Source: DASXRA01 sp036502575
GTDB lineage: Bacteria > Actinomycetota > Actinomycetes > Mycobacteriales > Jatrophihabitantaceae
Length of the DNA: 64,000 nucleotides
Assembly: GCA_036502575.1 (NCBI GenBank)
Contig: DASXYL010000065.1
Location: forward strand, 62,001-126,000
Direction of reading: 5' to 3'
This document shows, in pieces, positions 52,758-60,310 of the stretch (positions are counted from its first letter, which is position 1; the number at the start of each line of letters is the position of its first letter). Made by a program: the position numbers and the translations under genes. The notes below the pieces were generated by a model, which was not told where the DNA came from, did no database searches, and worked only from the letters and a program-made list of their open reading frames with translations.

Positions 52758-53903
52758 CTACAGGAACGACCCTTCGGCGGTCAGCCCGTATCGCGGGTGC
52801 TCGCCGACCACGATCGTCTCGAAGATGCCGTAGCCGACGGCGTCGCCCTCGCGCACGCGGATGACGCAGTCGCGCAACTGGTGCACCTCGCGGGCGGTGT
52901 CCGGCGCGGACACGTCCGCGTAGCGCTCGCCGTCCAGATGATCGGGGCCGAGCCACACCCCATGTCGCTGGCCCTTGAACCCGAAGTACAGGCCGGTGCC
53001 GAGGTGGAATCCGGTGTCACTCACCGATTCAACCTCGATGGTCCGGGTCTTGCCCCAACCGGCGTCGAAGGTCATCGTTCCGCCGAGCAGACGCCGGTTG
53101 GCGGGATCGAATTTCAGGTCGTCGCGTATCCCGGCCAGCGGCACCTGGCTGCCGTCACTCTGGTTGGCGAAACCCGAGAAGTAGGTGACGACGTCGTCCA
53201 CGGACTGCAGGTAGTGGTGGATCTCGTAGTGGCTACCGTCCGGACGCTGGAAGTACATCGGGCTCCAGAACAGGATGAAGTTCTGCTGCAGGCGGTCCGG
53301 GCGGGCCACATCGACCGGCGGCTCGCCGACATCCATGCGGATACCCCAGGAGTGGTCGCGGAAACCGAACCAGTCCTCGTCGCGCACCTCGATCTTTTCG
53401 CCGTCCACCGTCACCTGCCCGCTGACCGTACACAGCTGGTGGTAGCGGAGCACTTCGGAGCAGATGCGCAAACCGACGGGCTCGCGCTGCGCGTCCTTCG
53501 CTTCCAGGAACGGCGGCAACACGCGGGTGAGCGTGACGTCGAATTCGAGCGGCAGGACATCGTTCTTGCGCAGAACGAATCGCACCTTGTTCAAGGGGTC
53601 GATGACCTCGTAGTCGAAGGGCCCCGCACCGGTGCGACCGAGATCGAGGTCGAGCTGCCGGCTGGCCCGGACGGTGAGCTGCTCCTTTCCGCGTGACACC
53701 CCGGCGAACATGTCCATGACGTTGCGGTTGTGGTACTTGCCGAGCCCGCAGTCGATCTGCAGGGAGCCGTTCTTTGCGAACAAGGAACCCCAGATCTTCT
53801 CCGTCCACGACAGGTCGGACTCCCCGACGGTGGCGAACGTCTCCGCTGTCTGGTGGCAGAGCTGCTCGTCTACCGGAAGGATCTTCTGCATCGACTGCCG
53901 CAT
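52758..53903 (-). CDS. unknown protein with DHSWG motif (AttH/CrtC-like fold suggested)
   Basis: A 381-residue protein made mostly of predicted strands. The stretch EDWFGFRDHSWGIRMDVGEP contains DHSWG, comparable to the DHQWG motif of carotenoid 1,2-hydratase/AttH-type lipocalin-like proteins that handle hydrophobic molecules. Other marks are FILFWSPMYFQRPDGSHYEI and a repeated YxIHH-type strand. I recall related proteins near steroid- and isoprenoid-degradation genes but cannot verify this here. It is the last gene of the operon containing pairs 2 and 3, 18 bases after partner 2. Confidence 0.6.
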   Translation of the reverse strand: MRQSMQKILPVDEQLCHQTAETFATVGESDLSWTEKIWGSLFAKNGSLQIDCGLGKYHNRNVMDMFAGVSRGKEQLTVRASRQLDLDLGRTGAGPFDYEVIDPLNKVRFVLRKNDVLPLEFDVTLTRVLPPFLEAKDAQREPVGLRICSEVLRYHQLCTVSGQVTVDGEKIEVRDEDWFGFRDHSWGIRMDVGEPPVDVARPDRLQQNFILFWSPMYFQRPDGSHYEIHHYLQSVDDVVTYFSGFANQSDGSQVPLAGIRDDLKFDPANRRLLGGTMTFDAGWGKTRTIEVESVSDTGFHLGTGLYFGFKGQRHGVWLGPDHLDGERYADVSAPDTAREVHQLRDCVIRVREGDAVGYGIFETIVVGEHPRYGLTAEGSFL

Positions 53904-53921
53904 AAGGCTTCTCCTTGTTCG

Positions 53922-55178
53922 CTAGGTGAGTGGCGAGAACGACCCGGGCAGATCGTTCGCCACGAGAGCGGTCCCGAAGATCGCGGCCGCCTGGTCGTCG
54001 TCCCCTAGCGGCTCCGGGTACAGCGCGAGCGTGTCGGCGGAGATGGACCAGTCGATCTGGTCGGTCACTCCGGCCAGGGCCGCGAAGGGCTTGAGCCCCC
54101 AGGTGTACATCCGCGTCGCCGCGAAGATTCGCTGCTCGCGGTCCATGTCGGCGAACGTCTGGTACAGCTGCAGGTGAGTCTTGGAGAGGTCCGTGACGAG
54201 GTCCGCCCACTGCGTCGGCTCGATCCGCGAGCGGGAACCGTCGGAGTGGTGACCGATGACGGCGGCATGCGTGACCGCAGCCAGCAGCTGATCCGGCTCG
54301 GTGAACGTCGTCCCCCAGTCGTTGATCTCGAAGCTCGCGAACGACGACGGGTCGAACGTCAGCACGAGCGAGAGGCCGGCATAGGGCGCGGCCAGATCGG
54401 CGGCCCACGGGTAGCCGAACGCACTCGAGTGCAGGCACAGGTAGTCGCGCACGATCACCGCCCGGCCCTCGCCCGCCGGGTACGGGCCGGAGTCGTAGAT
54501 GCCCACTCGCGAGTCGGTGAAGTAGAGGAACGAGTACCCGGACACGGTCGCGTTGAGTCGCTTCAACGCCTTCGCGCTGGCTGGGTCCAGCGGAGCAGTC
54601 TCGGCCAGCAGCGTGGCCACCTCCTTGTCGGGGAGGTACCGGTTGGTGAAGCCGGCGTCCTTGTTGTCGAGCGTGGCGTCGCCGCGCTGCGCCAGCGTCA
54701 GGCGCCGCCAGAAGTCGACCACGGTCCGCACCTCGTCGAGCCGTTCGTTTCGCGCGAGCTTGCCCATGCGGATAAGGCATTCGCGGCCGCAGAGGTAGTG
54801 GTAGCCGGCCATCCACGTCCACAGCGGGCTCGCTACTCCTGCAGCCGCGCGAAGCCGATGCCCGATCTGCTCGGCCGGCATGACCGCGTCGATGACCGGA
54901 ATCCGTTCTCCGTAGGTGTGAAAGTCCTCGATCACCGACAGGGACATGTACGGCAGCATCGGAAACAGCTCTGAGGTGAACGCCGATCTACGAGTCATCT
55001 CGGGTTTGAATGCGCGCCCCATGTGCTGGACGAGGTCGTTCAACTGCTCGTCAGACATCCGCTCGCCGATCAGCACGTCCAGATCATCAGACGTGACCTC
55101 GATGTCGAAGTCCTTGACCGCGATCTCGTCGCCTACGCGCCTGATGTAGCCCCACCAGCGTTCGGACACGGTGCTCAT
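53922..55178 (-). CDS. unknown protein, partner 2 of a swivelling-domain gene
   Basis: A 418-residue soluble protein of unknown family, paralogous to partners 1 and 3. Shared segments are TSELFPMLPYMSLSVIEDF, AGYHYLCGRECLIRMGKLAR, VGIYDSGPYPAGEGRAVIVR, YPWAADLAAPYAGLSLVLTF, INDWGTTFTEP and MYTWGLKPFAALAGVTDQID. It follows swivelling-domain gene 2 by 17 bases. No nucleotide-binding motif was found. The conserved GPY and PW(L/A) residues in all three copies suggest a common active or binding site. Confidence 0.75.
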   Translation of the reverse strand: MSTVSERWWGYIRRVGDEIAVKDFDIEVTSDDLDVLIGERMSDEQLNDLVQHMGRAFKPEMTRRSAFTSELFPMLPYMSLSVIEDFHTYGERIPVIDAVMPAEQIGHRLRAAAGVASPLWTWMAGYHYLCGRECLIRMGKLARNERLDEVRTVVDFWRRLTLAQRGDATLDNKDAGFTNRYLPDKEVATLLAETAPLDPASAKALKRLNATVSGYSFLYFTDSRVGIYDSGPYPAGEGRAVIVRDYLCLHSSAFGYPWAADLAAPYAGLSLVLTFDPSSFASFEINDWGTTFTEPDQLLAAVTHAAVIGHHSDGSRSRIEPTQWADLVTDLSKTHLQLYQTFADMDREQRIFAATRMYTWGLKPFAALAGVTDQIDWSISADTLALYPEPLGDDDQAAAIFGTALVANDLPGSFSPLT

Positions 55179-55195
55179 GACTGCTCCCGTCTGTT

Positions 55196-55549
55196 TCAGC
55201 CGGCCAGCGACACGGTGCCGAGATCGGCAGCTCGCGCTTCGAGAACCACCTCGGTGCCGTCCGCGATCTCGGCGCTGAGCCGGGTGCCGACCAGGCAGGG
55301 CACCTCGAACTCGCGAGACACGATCGCCAGGTGCGAGCGCAGCGTCCCGTCCATGGAGATGATGCCGCCGAGCCGGCCCAGGATCGGCGAGAGGAACGTG
55401 GTGCCTCCGGACTGGACGAGCGCGATGGTCGACTCGAGGTCGTCGTTGATCGATGCGATGACATCCTGCGGCGACCTGAACCGTTGCAGTCGCCCCTTCG
55501 TCGCCACGAACTGGTACGAGGGCGTTCCGGTGCCCAGCTGCGTGCTCAT
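55196..55549 (-). CDS. stand-alone PEP-enzyme swivelling domain protein 2
   Basis: A 117-residue protein that is little more than the swivelling domain. It has IALVQSGGTTFLSPILGRLG, then DGTLRSHLAIVSREFEVPCL with the presumed phosphohistidine at 73, and an AEIADGTEVVLEA strand as in PEP-utilising enzymes. The ATG at 55549 lies four bases after the stop of partner 3; the longer frame to 55585 would overlap it. It precedes partner 2. Confidence 0.8.
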   Translation of the reverse strand: MSTQLGTGTPSYQFVATKGRLQRFRSPQDVIASINDDLESTIALVQSGGTTFLSPILGRLGGIISMDGTLRSHLAIVSREFEVPCLVGTRLSAEIADGTEVVLEARAADLGTVSLAG

Positions 55550-55553
55550 CGGG

Positions 55554-56729
55554 CTAGCCACCGATCGGCCGGAAGCAGCTGTCACGATCTTGCGGCACGA
55601 ACACTCCGCCGATGAGGCCGAGTGCGACCTCCGGATCGCTGAACCGCTCGTAGGAATCGGCGATCCGGGGCGTGATGTCCCAGTCGATCTCGTCGAAGCA
55701 GCCGGCCAGGCGGGCCCAGCTCTTCAGCTTCCAGCTGTACATCTGGGTAGCACACAGGTTGCGGTACTCGGGATGAGACTCGGCGAAGCGCTGGTAGAGC
55801 GCCCGATGCGCCTTTCGGACGGAGGACGTGACCGCGTCCACCTCCCCTGGTTCCAGCGGCCGGAGATCGCCGTCGTCCGTGACGAACACCCGTGCCTCGA
55901 TCACTTCAGCGAGGTAGTCGCTGGGGTCGAACCACGCCGTTCCCCAGACGTTGTTGTCCATGCCGACGGTGTCGGGCAGCCGGTAGGCGATGACGAACTG
56001 GTGATGCGCCAACTGCTCGCGGATGCCGTCCAGCCAGGGGAACTCGCCGTACTTGTCGGCACATAGCTCACGCAACGCAAGGAACGTGCCGTCGCCCAAG
56101 TGGTACGGGCCCGTATCGCAGACGGCCGTGCGCGCGTCGCAGTTCTCGAGGAACGCATACCCGGTCAACCGGGCGCCGAGCTTTCGCAGGCCCAGCCGGG
56201 TCGCATCGTCGGCTGGTGTGAGGTGCTGCCGAATGCTGCTCAGGGTCGCGTCGTCGACAACCCGCGAGCTGTTGGGTGGGTCGGCGTCCATGTTGAACAG
56301 GACGCCGTCGGCGCGCATCGCGATCGTGGCCTGGCGCCAGAACCTCAGGACGGCGAGCTGGTCGTCAAGCCCCTGCTCGAGCGGGTTTTCGCCGAGATCG
56401 ACGAAAAGCTCCCGGCCGGTCAGGTAGTGCAGGGGCATCGCGGCCAGGTTGATGAAGCTCTTCTTGGTGCCGACCGAGAGCTCGGACGCGACGAGGTTCT
56501 GCGGGGTCGAGTGTTTGAGGATCGTGCGGAGGCGTTCCGGTACCCGCAGGTAGTCCTCCATCATCGACATGAGGATGTAGGTGTTCATGCCGAACAGCTC
56601 GGACTCGAACACCGTGCGGCGAGTCAGTTCGGACTTGTAGGCGGCTCCGGCCTTGTGGATCAGCCAGTTCCACTCGTCGAGGGACGGCTCGTAGTCCGGG
56701 TCCTGGTAGAGCGCGGTCAGATCGGTCAT
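55554..56729 (-). CDS. unknown protein, partner 3 of a swivelling-domain gene
   Basis: A 391-residue protein paralogous to partners 1 and 2. Shared segments are ESELFGMNTYILMSMMEDYL, LHYLTGRELFVDLGE, CDTGPYHLGDGTFLALRELC, GEFPWLDGIREQL, WGTAWFDP and MYSWKLKSWARLAGCFDEID. The middle DSGPY of the others is DTGPY here. No signal or membrane segment. It overlaps swivelling-domain gene 3 by four bases, the tightest coupling of the three pairs, which supports a physical complex between the two products. Confidence 0.75.
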   Translation of the reverse strand: MTDLTALYQDPDYEPSLDEWNWLIHKAGAAYKSELTRRTVFESELFGMNTYILMSMMEDYLRVPERLRTILKHSTPQNLVASELSVGTKKSFINLAAMPLHYLTGRELFVDLGENPLEQGLDDQLAVLRFWRQATIAMRADGVLFNMDADPPNSSRVVDDATLSSIRQHLTPADDATRLGLRKLGARLTGYAFLENCDARTAVCDTGPYHLGDGTFLALRELCADKYGEFPWLDGIREQLAHHQFVIAYRLPDTVGMDNNVWGTAWFDPSDYLAEVIEARVFVTDDGDLRPLEPGEVDAVTSSVRKAHRALYQRFAESHPEYRNLCATQMYSWKLKSWARLAGCFDEIDWDITPRIADSYERFSDPEVALGLIGGVFVPQDRDSCFRPIGG

Positions 56730-57100
56730 GTCGTCACCACCGATGCCTTGAGCACACGCGCGGTCTCGGCGTCGGTCAGGTCGAGGACGACCTCGTCCCC
56801 ATCGCGCACTGAGCCGTGCAGCTCGGCGGCCAGCACGCAGGGCACGGCCGACTCCCGCGACAGGATCGCGAGGTGCGACTCACGGCTGCCGGCGGTACAG
56901 ACGATCGCCTTAAGGTCGGGCAGGATCGGCGAAAGGAACGTCATGCCGCCCTTGTTCACGAACGCGATCGTGTTCTCGATGTCGTCGTCATCGATCGACA
57001 GCACATCGTTGGTCTCGTTGAACCACCTGGCTGTTCCGTATACCTCGCCGGCGATGAACAGGTTGACACCCGAGCCGACCTCCTCCGTGCCGTCGCTCAT
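56726..57100 (-). CDS. stand-alone PEP-enzyme swivelling domain protein 3
   Basis: A 124-residue swivelling-domain protein: IENTIAFVNKGGMTFLSPIL, then AGSRESHLAILSRESAVPCV with the presumed phosphohistidine at 76, ending SVRDGDEVVLDLTDAE. It resembles domain 2 most closely (both have GG-TFLSPIL). ATG 57100 has GGAG six bases upstream; the frame to 57196 is promoter region. It is the first gene of a five-gene operon (domain 3, partner 3, domain 2, partner 2, DHSWG protein). Confidence 0.8.
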   Translation of the reverse strand: MSDGTEEVGSGVNLFIAGEVYGTARWFNETNDVLSIDDDDIENTIAFVNKGGMTFLSPILPDLKAIVCTAGSRESHLAILSRESAVPCVLAAELHGSVRDGDEVVLDLTDAETARVLKASVVTT

Positions 57101-57165
57101 GACCGACTCCGTCCCTCGACGTCCGAACGGACACCGAATCACGGCGCCCTGCCCTACCGAGGACG

Positions 57166-57205
57166 CTAGGGAGGTGTGGCGCACGTCCCAATCCACCTAG
57201 GGGGA
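57166..57205. promoter_or_regulatory. CTAGGG direct repeats upstream of the pair-3 operon
   Basis: CTAGGGAGG at 57166-57174 and CTAGGGGGA at 57197-57205 are direct repeats with starts 31 bases apart (three helical turns), 66-105 bases upstream of the first start codon. They could be activator sites, for example for the LuxR regulator. No other promoter element is clear in this 257-base gap. Confidence 0.35.
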
Positions 57206-57357
57206 CAGTGCCTCCATCCATCGCTCGCGTATCCGATGGCAACCGAACGCGTGCAGCGGCCGGCGCCGAAATACTCGTCTGTACCAGCGCTGTGCGTCCA
57301 CACAGTCACGAATCTGAAGGGCAGAAGATGGCAAGAGCCCTTGATACATAAGGCTTG

Positions 57358-57431
57358 TGGGGCGGGTGGGACTCGAACCCACGACCCAGGGATTATGAGT
57401 CCCCTGCTCTAACCGGCTGAGCTACCGCCCC
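57358..57431 (-). tRNA. tRNA with CAU anticodon (elongator Met or Ile2)
   Basis: A 74-base gene folding as a standard cloverleaf. The acceptor is GGGGCGG pairing with CCGCCCC, then discriminator A. The D-arm is GCTCAGCCGGTTAGAGC, the anticodon loop CTCATAA and the T-loop TTCGAGT. CCA is not encoded. A CAU anticodon can be elongator Met or lysidine-modified Ile2; the loop context CTCATAATC occurs in both, so I leave it open. A hairpin (AAGGCTT side) lies just beyond the 3' end. Its 3' half is repeated at 33524-33586. Confidence 0.93.
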
Positions 57432-57473
57432 GGACGCACCTGCGCACTCTAGCGACCCGCCGCTTGGCGGCGC

Positions 57474-58811
57474 TCAGGCGTCCGGGCGAGCCTCGGCGTG
57501 AGCGAAGTGCTTCTCGTGGTCGTGGCGAAGGACCGACTTGCGGATCTTGCCGGTTGCCGTGTGCGGCAGGTCCGAGACGAAGACGACGTCCTTGGGAACC
57601 TGGAAGCCGGCGAGGCGTTCGCGGCAGTGTTCGAGCAGGTCGGTGGGCGACACGTACTGCCCCGGCCCGAGAACTACGACGGCGAGGACGGCCTCGCTCC
57701 AGTGCGGATGCAGGACGCCGATCACGGCGGCGTCGGCGATGGCCGGATGGGCGAGCAGCACGGCTTCGACCTTGACGCTGGGGACGTTCTCTCCACCCGT
57801 CTTGATCATGTCTTTCTTGCGGTCGAGGAAGAGTAGTTGCCCCTCGGCGTCGATCACGCCGAGGTCGCCGGTGTGGTGCCATCCGAATGCTTGCGCGGCG
57901 GCGGTCGCTTCCGGGTCGCGGTAGTAGCCCAGCATGATGTTGGGGCCCCGGTGGACGATCTCGCCGGCTTCGTCGGTGTTCGGTGCGCCCGGATGGTCGA
58001 GCACGGCGGCGTACATCATCGGCAGCCCGCCGAAGATCGTCAGTCGTTCGTCGCCGATCATCCGCAGCGCGCCGGCCGGGTCGAAGCCTCGAGTAAGAAC
58101 GATCGCGGCGCCGGCGGCCAGGGTCGACGTGGCGAGTACGTGTTGCGCGCAGTGGAACAGCGGCAGCATGGCGCTCATGACGTCGGATTCGGTGACGGCG
58201 AGCGTCGCGACGTTGGCGATGATGGCGCTGCAGGCCGACGAGTGCGAGTGCATCACGCCCTTGGGGTCCCCGGTGGTGCCGCTGGTGTACATGATCAGGG
58301 CGAGCTGATCGCCGGAGATCTCGACGTCGGGAAGCTCACTCGGAGATCCGCTGCAGGCCGTCGACACCGTGCTGTGGTCGGACGAGCCCGCTGGCCGAGA
58401 GACCACGACGGCGAGGTCGAGATTGCTCAGCATGGCTGAGATATCCGGCCGAGCGATGATGTCCTCGTCGACGACCACGCAGGTCACGTCGGCGTGGCGC
58501 AGGATGTAGCCGATCTGCTGCGGGGACAGCGCGATGTTGATCGGCACCCACACGAGTCCGGCCTTGTTGATCCCGTAGATGGCCACCAGCATGTCGATCG
58601 AGTTCGCGCACAGCGTGGCGACGTGCGGGCCGCGACGTTGGCCCAACAGGTAGTGGGCGAACTGCGAGCTGAGGGCATCCAGTTCTCGGTGGCTCACGCG
58701 CCGCTCGCCGTCGACGACCGCCAGCCGGTCACCATGGCGGGACGCCGCGCGATGGATGAGATCGCCCAGAGCCACTCGGCTGATCCGCCGGTACTCGTCG
58801 GAGGCGCTCAC
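57474..58811 (-). CDS. acyl-CoA ligase with internal deletion
   Basis: A 445-residue adenylate-forming ligase. The N-terminal part and A3 motif (MYTSGTTGDPKGVMHSHSSA) are normal, as are IVHRGPNIMLGYYRDPEATA, HHTGDLGVIDAEGQLLFLDR, and the C-terminal lid with the lysine in TATGKIRKSVLR. Between PMMYAAVLDHPG and EAGEIVHRGP, however, about 80-90 residues are missing. These include the A5 motif (YGxTE) that binds the adenine. The frame is kept, so a clean in-frame deletion near 57990 removed the active-site segment. The enzyme is probably inactive for adenylation. Its ATG overlaps the SDR stop by four bases. Confidence 0.85.
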   Translation of the reverse strand: MSASDEYRRISRVALGDLIHRAASRHGDRLAVVDGERRVSHRELDALSSQFAHYLLGQRRGPHVATLCANSIDMLVAIYGINKAGLVWVPINIALSPQQIGYILRHADVTCVVVDEDIIARPDISAMLSNLDLAVVVSRPAGSSDHSTVSTACSGSPSELPDVEISGDQLALIMYTSGTTGDPKGVMHSHSSACSAIIANVATLAVTESDVMSAMLPLFHCAQHVLATSTLAAGAAIVLTRGFDPAGALRMIGDERLTIFGGLPMMYAAVLDHPGAPNTDEAGEIVHRGPNIMLGYYRDPEATAAAQAFGWHHTGDLGVIDAEGQLLFLDRKKDMIKTGGENVPSVKVEAVLLAHPAIADAAVIGVLHPHWSEAVLAVVVLGPGQYVSPTDLLEHCRERLAGFQVPKDVVFVSDLPHTATGKIRKSVLRHDHEKHFAHAEARPDA

Positions 58812-59650
58812 CGAGCTGACCGTCCGTTCATGGCTCGACCGGCTTCCTCGATGGCGGGCTTGACACTGTCGATGGCGCCGCCGCCGTCACAAGGGATGAC
58901 CGCGCCGGAGATGTAACTCGCGGCGGACGAGGCGAGGAACATCGCCAGCTGGGCGACATCGTGCTTGGTGCCCAGCCGGCCGAGCGGGGCGTGCTTCAAC
59001 GCGGTGGCGCCGCCGGGATCGCCGTCCGGGGAGAGGCGAACCAGCCCGTCGGTGCCGTCGATCGGGCCCGGGGAGATCGCGTTGACCCGGATGCCGTGCG
59101 CGGCCCATTCGAGGGCGAGGACGCGCGTGAGCTGGTCCACGCCGGCTTTGGCCGCGCCGACGTGCGCCTGATAGCGCATCGGGACGTATGCCTGTGGGGC
59201 GCTGATGTTGATGACCGATGCGCCGGGCGCCAGGTGCGCAAAGCCTTGTTGCAGCACGTGGAACGTGCCGAACAGGTCGATGTCGACGACGGTCTTGAAG
59301 CCCTTGGCCGACAACCGGTTGCCTTCGACGAGGAAGTTCCCGGCCGCGCCCGATACGAGTACGTCTATCGCTCCCCACTGCGCGTCGACCTCGTCGAAGA
59401 CAGCGTCCACGGCGGCGGAATCGCGTACGTCGGCCGCGCGGCCCAGGGCGGTCACGCCCTGCCCGCGGAGCCGATCGAGCGCGGCGTCCACGTTGGGCTG
59501 CCGGCGGCTGGCGACCGCGACCCGCGCGCCGCAGCGGCCGAACGCCTCGGCGATGCCGTAGTTGATCCCGGACGTGCCGCCGAACACGACAGCGGTACGT
59601 CCGGGTGAAGTCGAACGCGATGTCGCCCGTTCCTTGCGCCTGCATAACAC
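58808..59650 (-). CDS. SDR of the 2,4-dienoyl-CoA reductase type, 5' end possibly frameshifted
   Basis: An SDR of about 280 residues. It has VVFGGTSGINYGIAEAFGRC, the DVRD motif, SGAAGNF in place of NAG, and SAPQAYVPMRYQAHVGAAKA. The usual YxxxK is HVGAAK, as in 2,4-dienoyl-CoA reductases, where the classical tyrosine is shifted. The annotated GTG at 59650 gives a poor N-terminus. An ATG at 59645 in the next frame gives MQAQGTGDIAFDFT, which would join naturally to GRTAVVFGG if one base were added near 59602. Either a frameshift or a sequence error is present. It shares an operon with the deleted ligase. Confidence 0.78.
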   Translation of the reverse strand: MLCRRKERATSRSTSPGRTAVVFGGTSGINYGIAEAFGRCGARVAVASRRQPNVDAALDRLRGQGVTALGRAADVRDSAAVDAVFDEVDAQWGAIDVLVSGAAGNFLVEGNRLSAKGFKTVVDIDLFGTFHVLQQGFAHLAPGASVINISAPQAYVPMRYQAHVGAAKAGVDQLTRVLALEWAAHGIRVNAISPGPIDGTDGLVRLSPDGDPGGATALKHAPLGRLGTKHDVAQLAMFLASSAASYISGAVIPCDGGGAIDSVKPAIEEAGRAMNGRSAR

Positions 59651-59657
59651 TCGTTAT
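59644..59657. promoter_or_regulatory. palindromic TetR-type operator over the SDR start
   Basis: ATAACACTCGTTAT is a palindrome with ATAAC arms, lying in the 21-base divergent gap between the SDR and the TetR gene and covering the SDR start codons. A bound repressor would shut both genes. Confidence 0.55.
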
Positions 59658-59671
59658 AGCCTCTCCTGACT

Positions 59672-60310
59672 GTGGTTGACAAGACGGAGACGGCGGCGAC
59701 CTCGCTGCGCGATCGGGCTCTGGATGCGGCCGCCCGGCTGCTCGCCCAGGCCGGCCCGGAGGGCATGTCGGTGCGCAAGGTCGCGGCCGCCGCGGACTGT
59801 TCCACGATGGTCATCTACCACCATTTCGGCGACAAGGACGGCCTGCTCAATGCCATGTACATCGCGGGATTCGAGCGGCTCGCGCGCGCCCAGGCGACCG
59901 TACCCGCCGTTGCCGACCCCGAGCAGCAGGTCCGCGCGCGGTACCTGAACTACCGCGACGTCGCCCGGGAATCCCCCGCCTTCTACCAGGTCATGTTCGG
60001 CGCCGGCGCTCCGCAGTTCAGACCCGACGCGCACGCCCGGCAGTTCGCGAGTGACGCCTACGACCAGTTCGTCGCGGCCGTCACCGCCTGGAGCAGGGCC
60101 TGCGAACTGACCAGCACTCCGCGCGCCGCGGCCTACACGCTATGGGCATCAGCGCACGGTCTGGTCAGCTTCGAGCTCAGCCGACACGGGCCCAGCGTGG
60201 ACTACAAGCGGCGCTATACCGCAGCACTCGACACGCTGGTCCGCGGGCTCCGAGCCGATGGGGTCGCGGACAGGAACTCGGCGACGGCGGCGGCGAAGCC
60301 GTCGGCGTGA
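59672..60310 (+). CDS. TetR-family transcriptional regulator
   Basis: A 212-residue TetR-type regulator. The N-terminal HTH reads MSVRKVAAAADCSTMVIYHH, then FGDKDGLLNAMYIAGFERLA. The C-terminal domain has the FYQVMFG and AAYTLWASAHGLVSFEL stretches of the WHG-type ligand domain. The GTG start at 59672 is close to the palindrome at 59644, so leader is short. It is divergent from the dienoyl-CoA-reductase-like SDR, its likely target. Its 3' end overlaps the convergent hydrolase gene by 97 bases. Confidence 0.9.
   Translation: MVDKTETAATSLRDRALDAAARLLAQAGPEGMSVRKVAAAADCSTMVIYHHFGDKDGLLNAMYIAGFERLARAQATVPAVADPEQQVRARYLNYRDVARESPAFYQVMFGAGAPQFRPDAHARQFASDAYDQFVAAVTAWSRACELTSTPRAAAYTLWASAHGLVSFELSRHGPSVDYKRRYTAALDTLVRGLRADGVADRNSATAAAKPSA

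Noticed and set aside
49534..57100. Reading the partner proteins as ATP-grasp domains of PEP synthase
   Set aside because: None of the three shows the glycine-rich or basic ATP-binding blocks that the PPDK-like protein at 45623-47353 clearly has.
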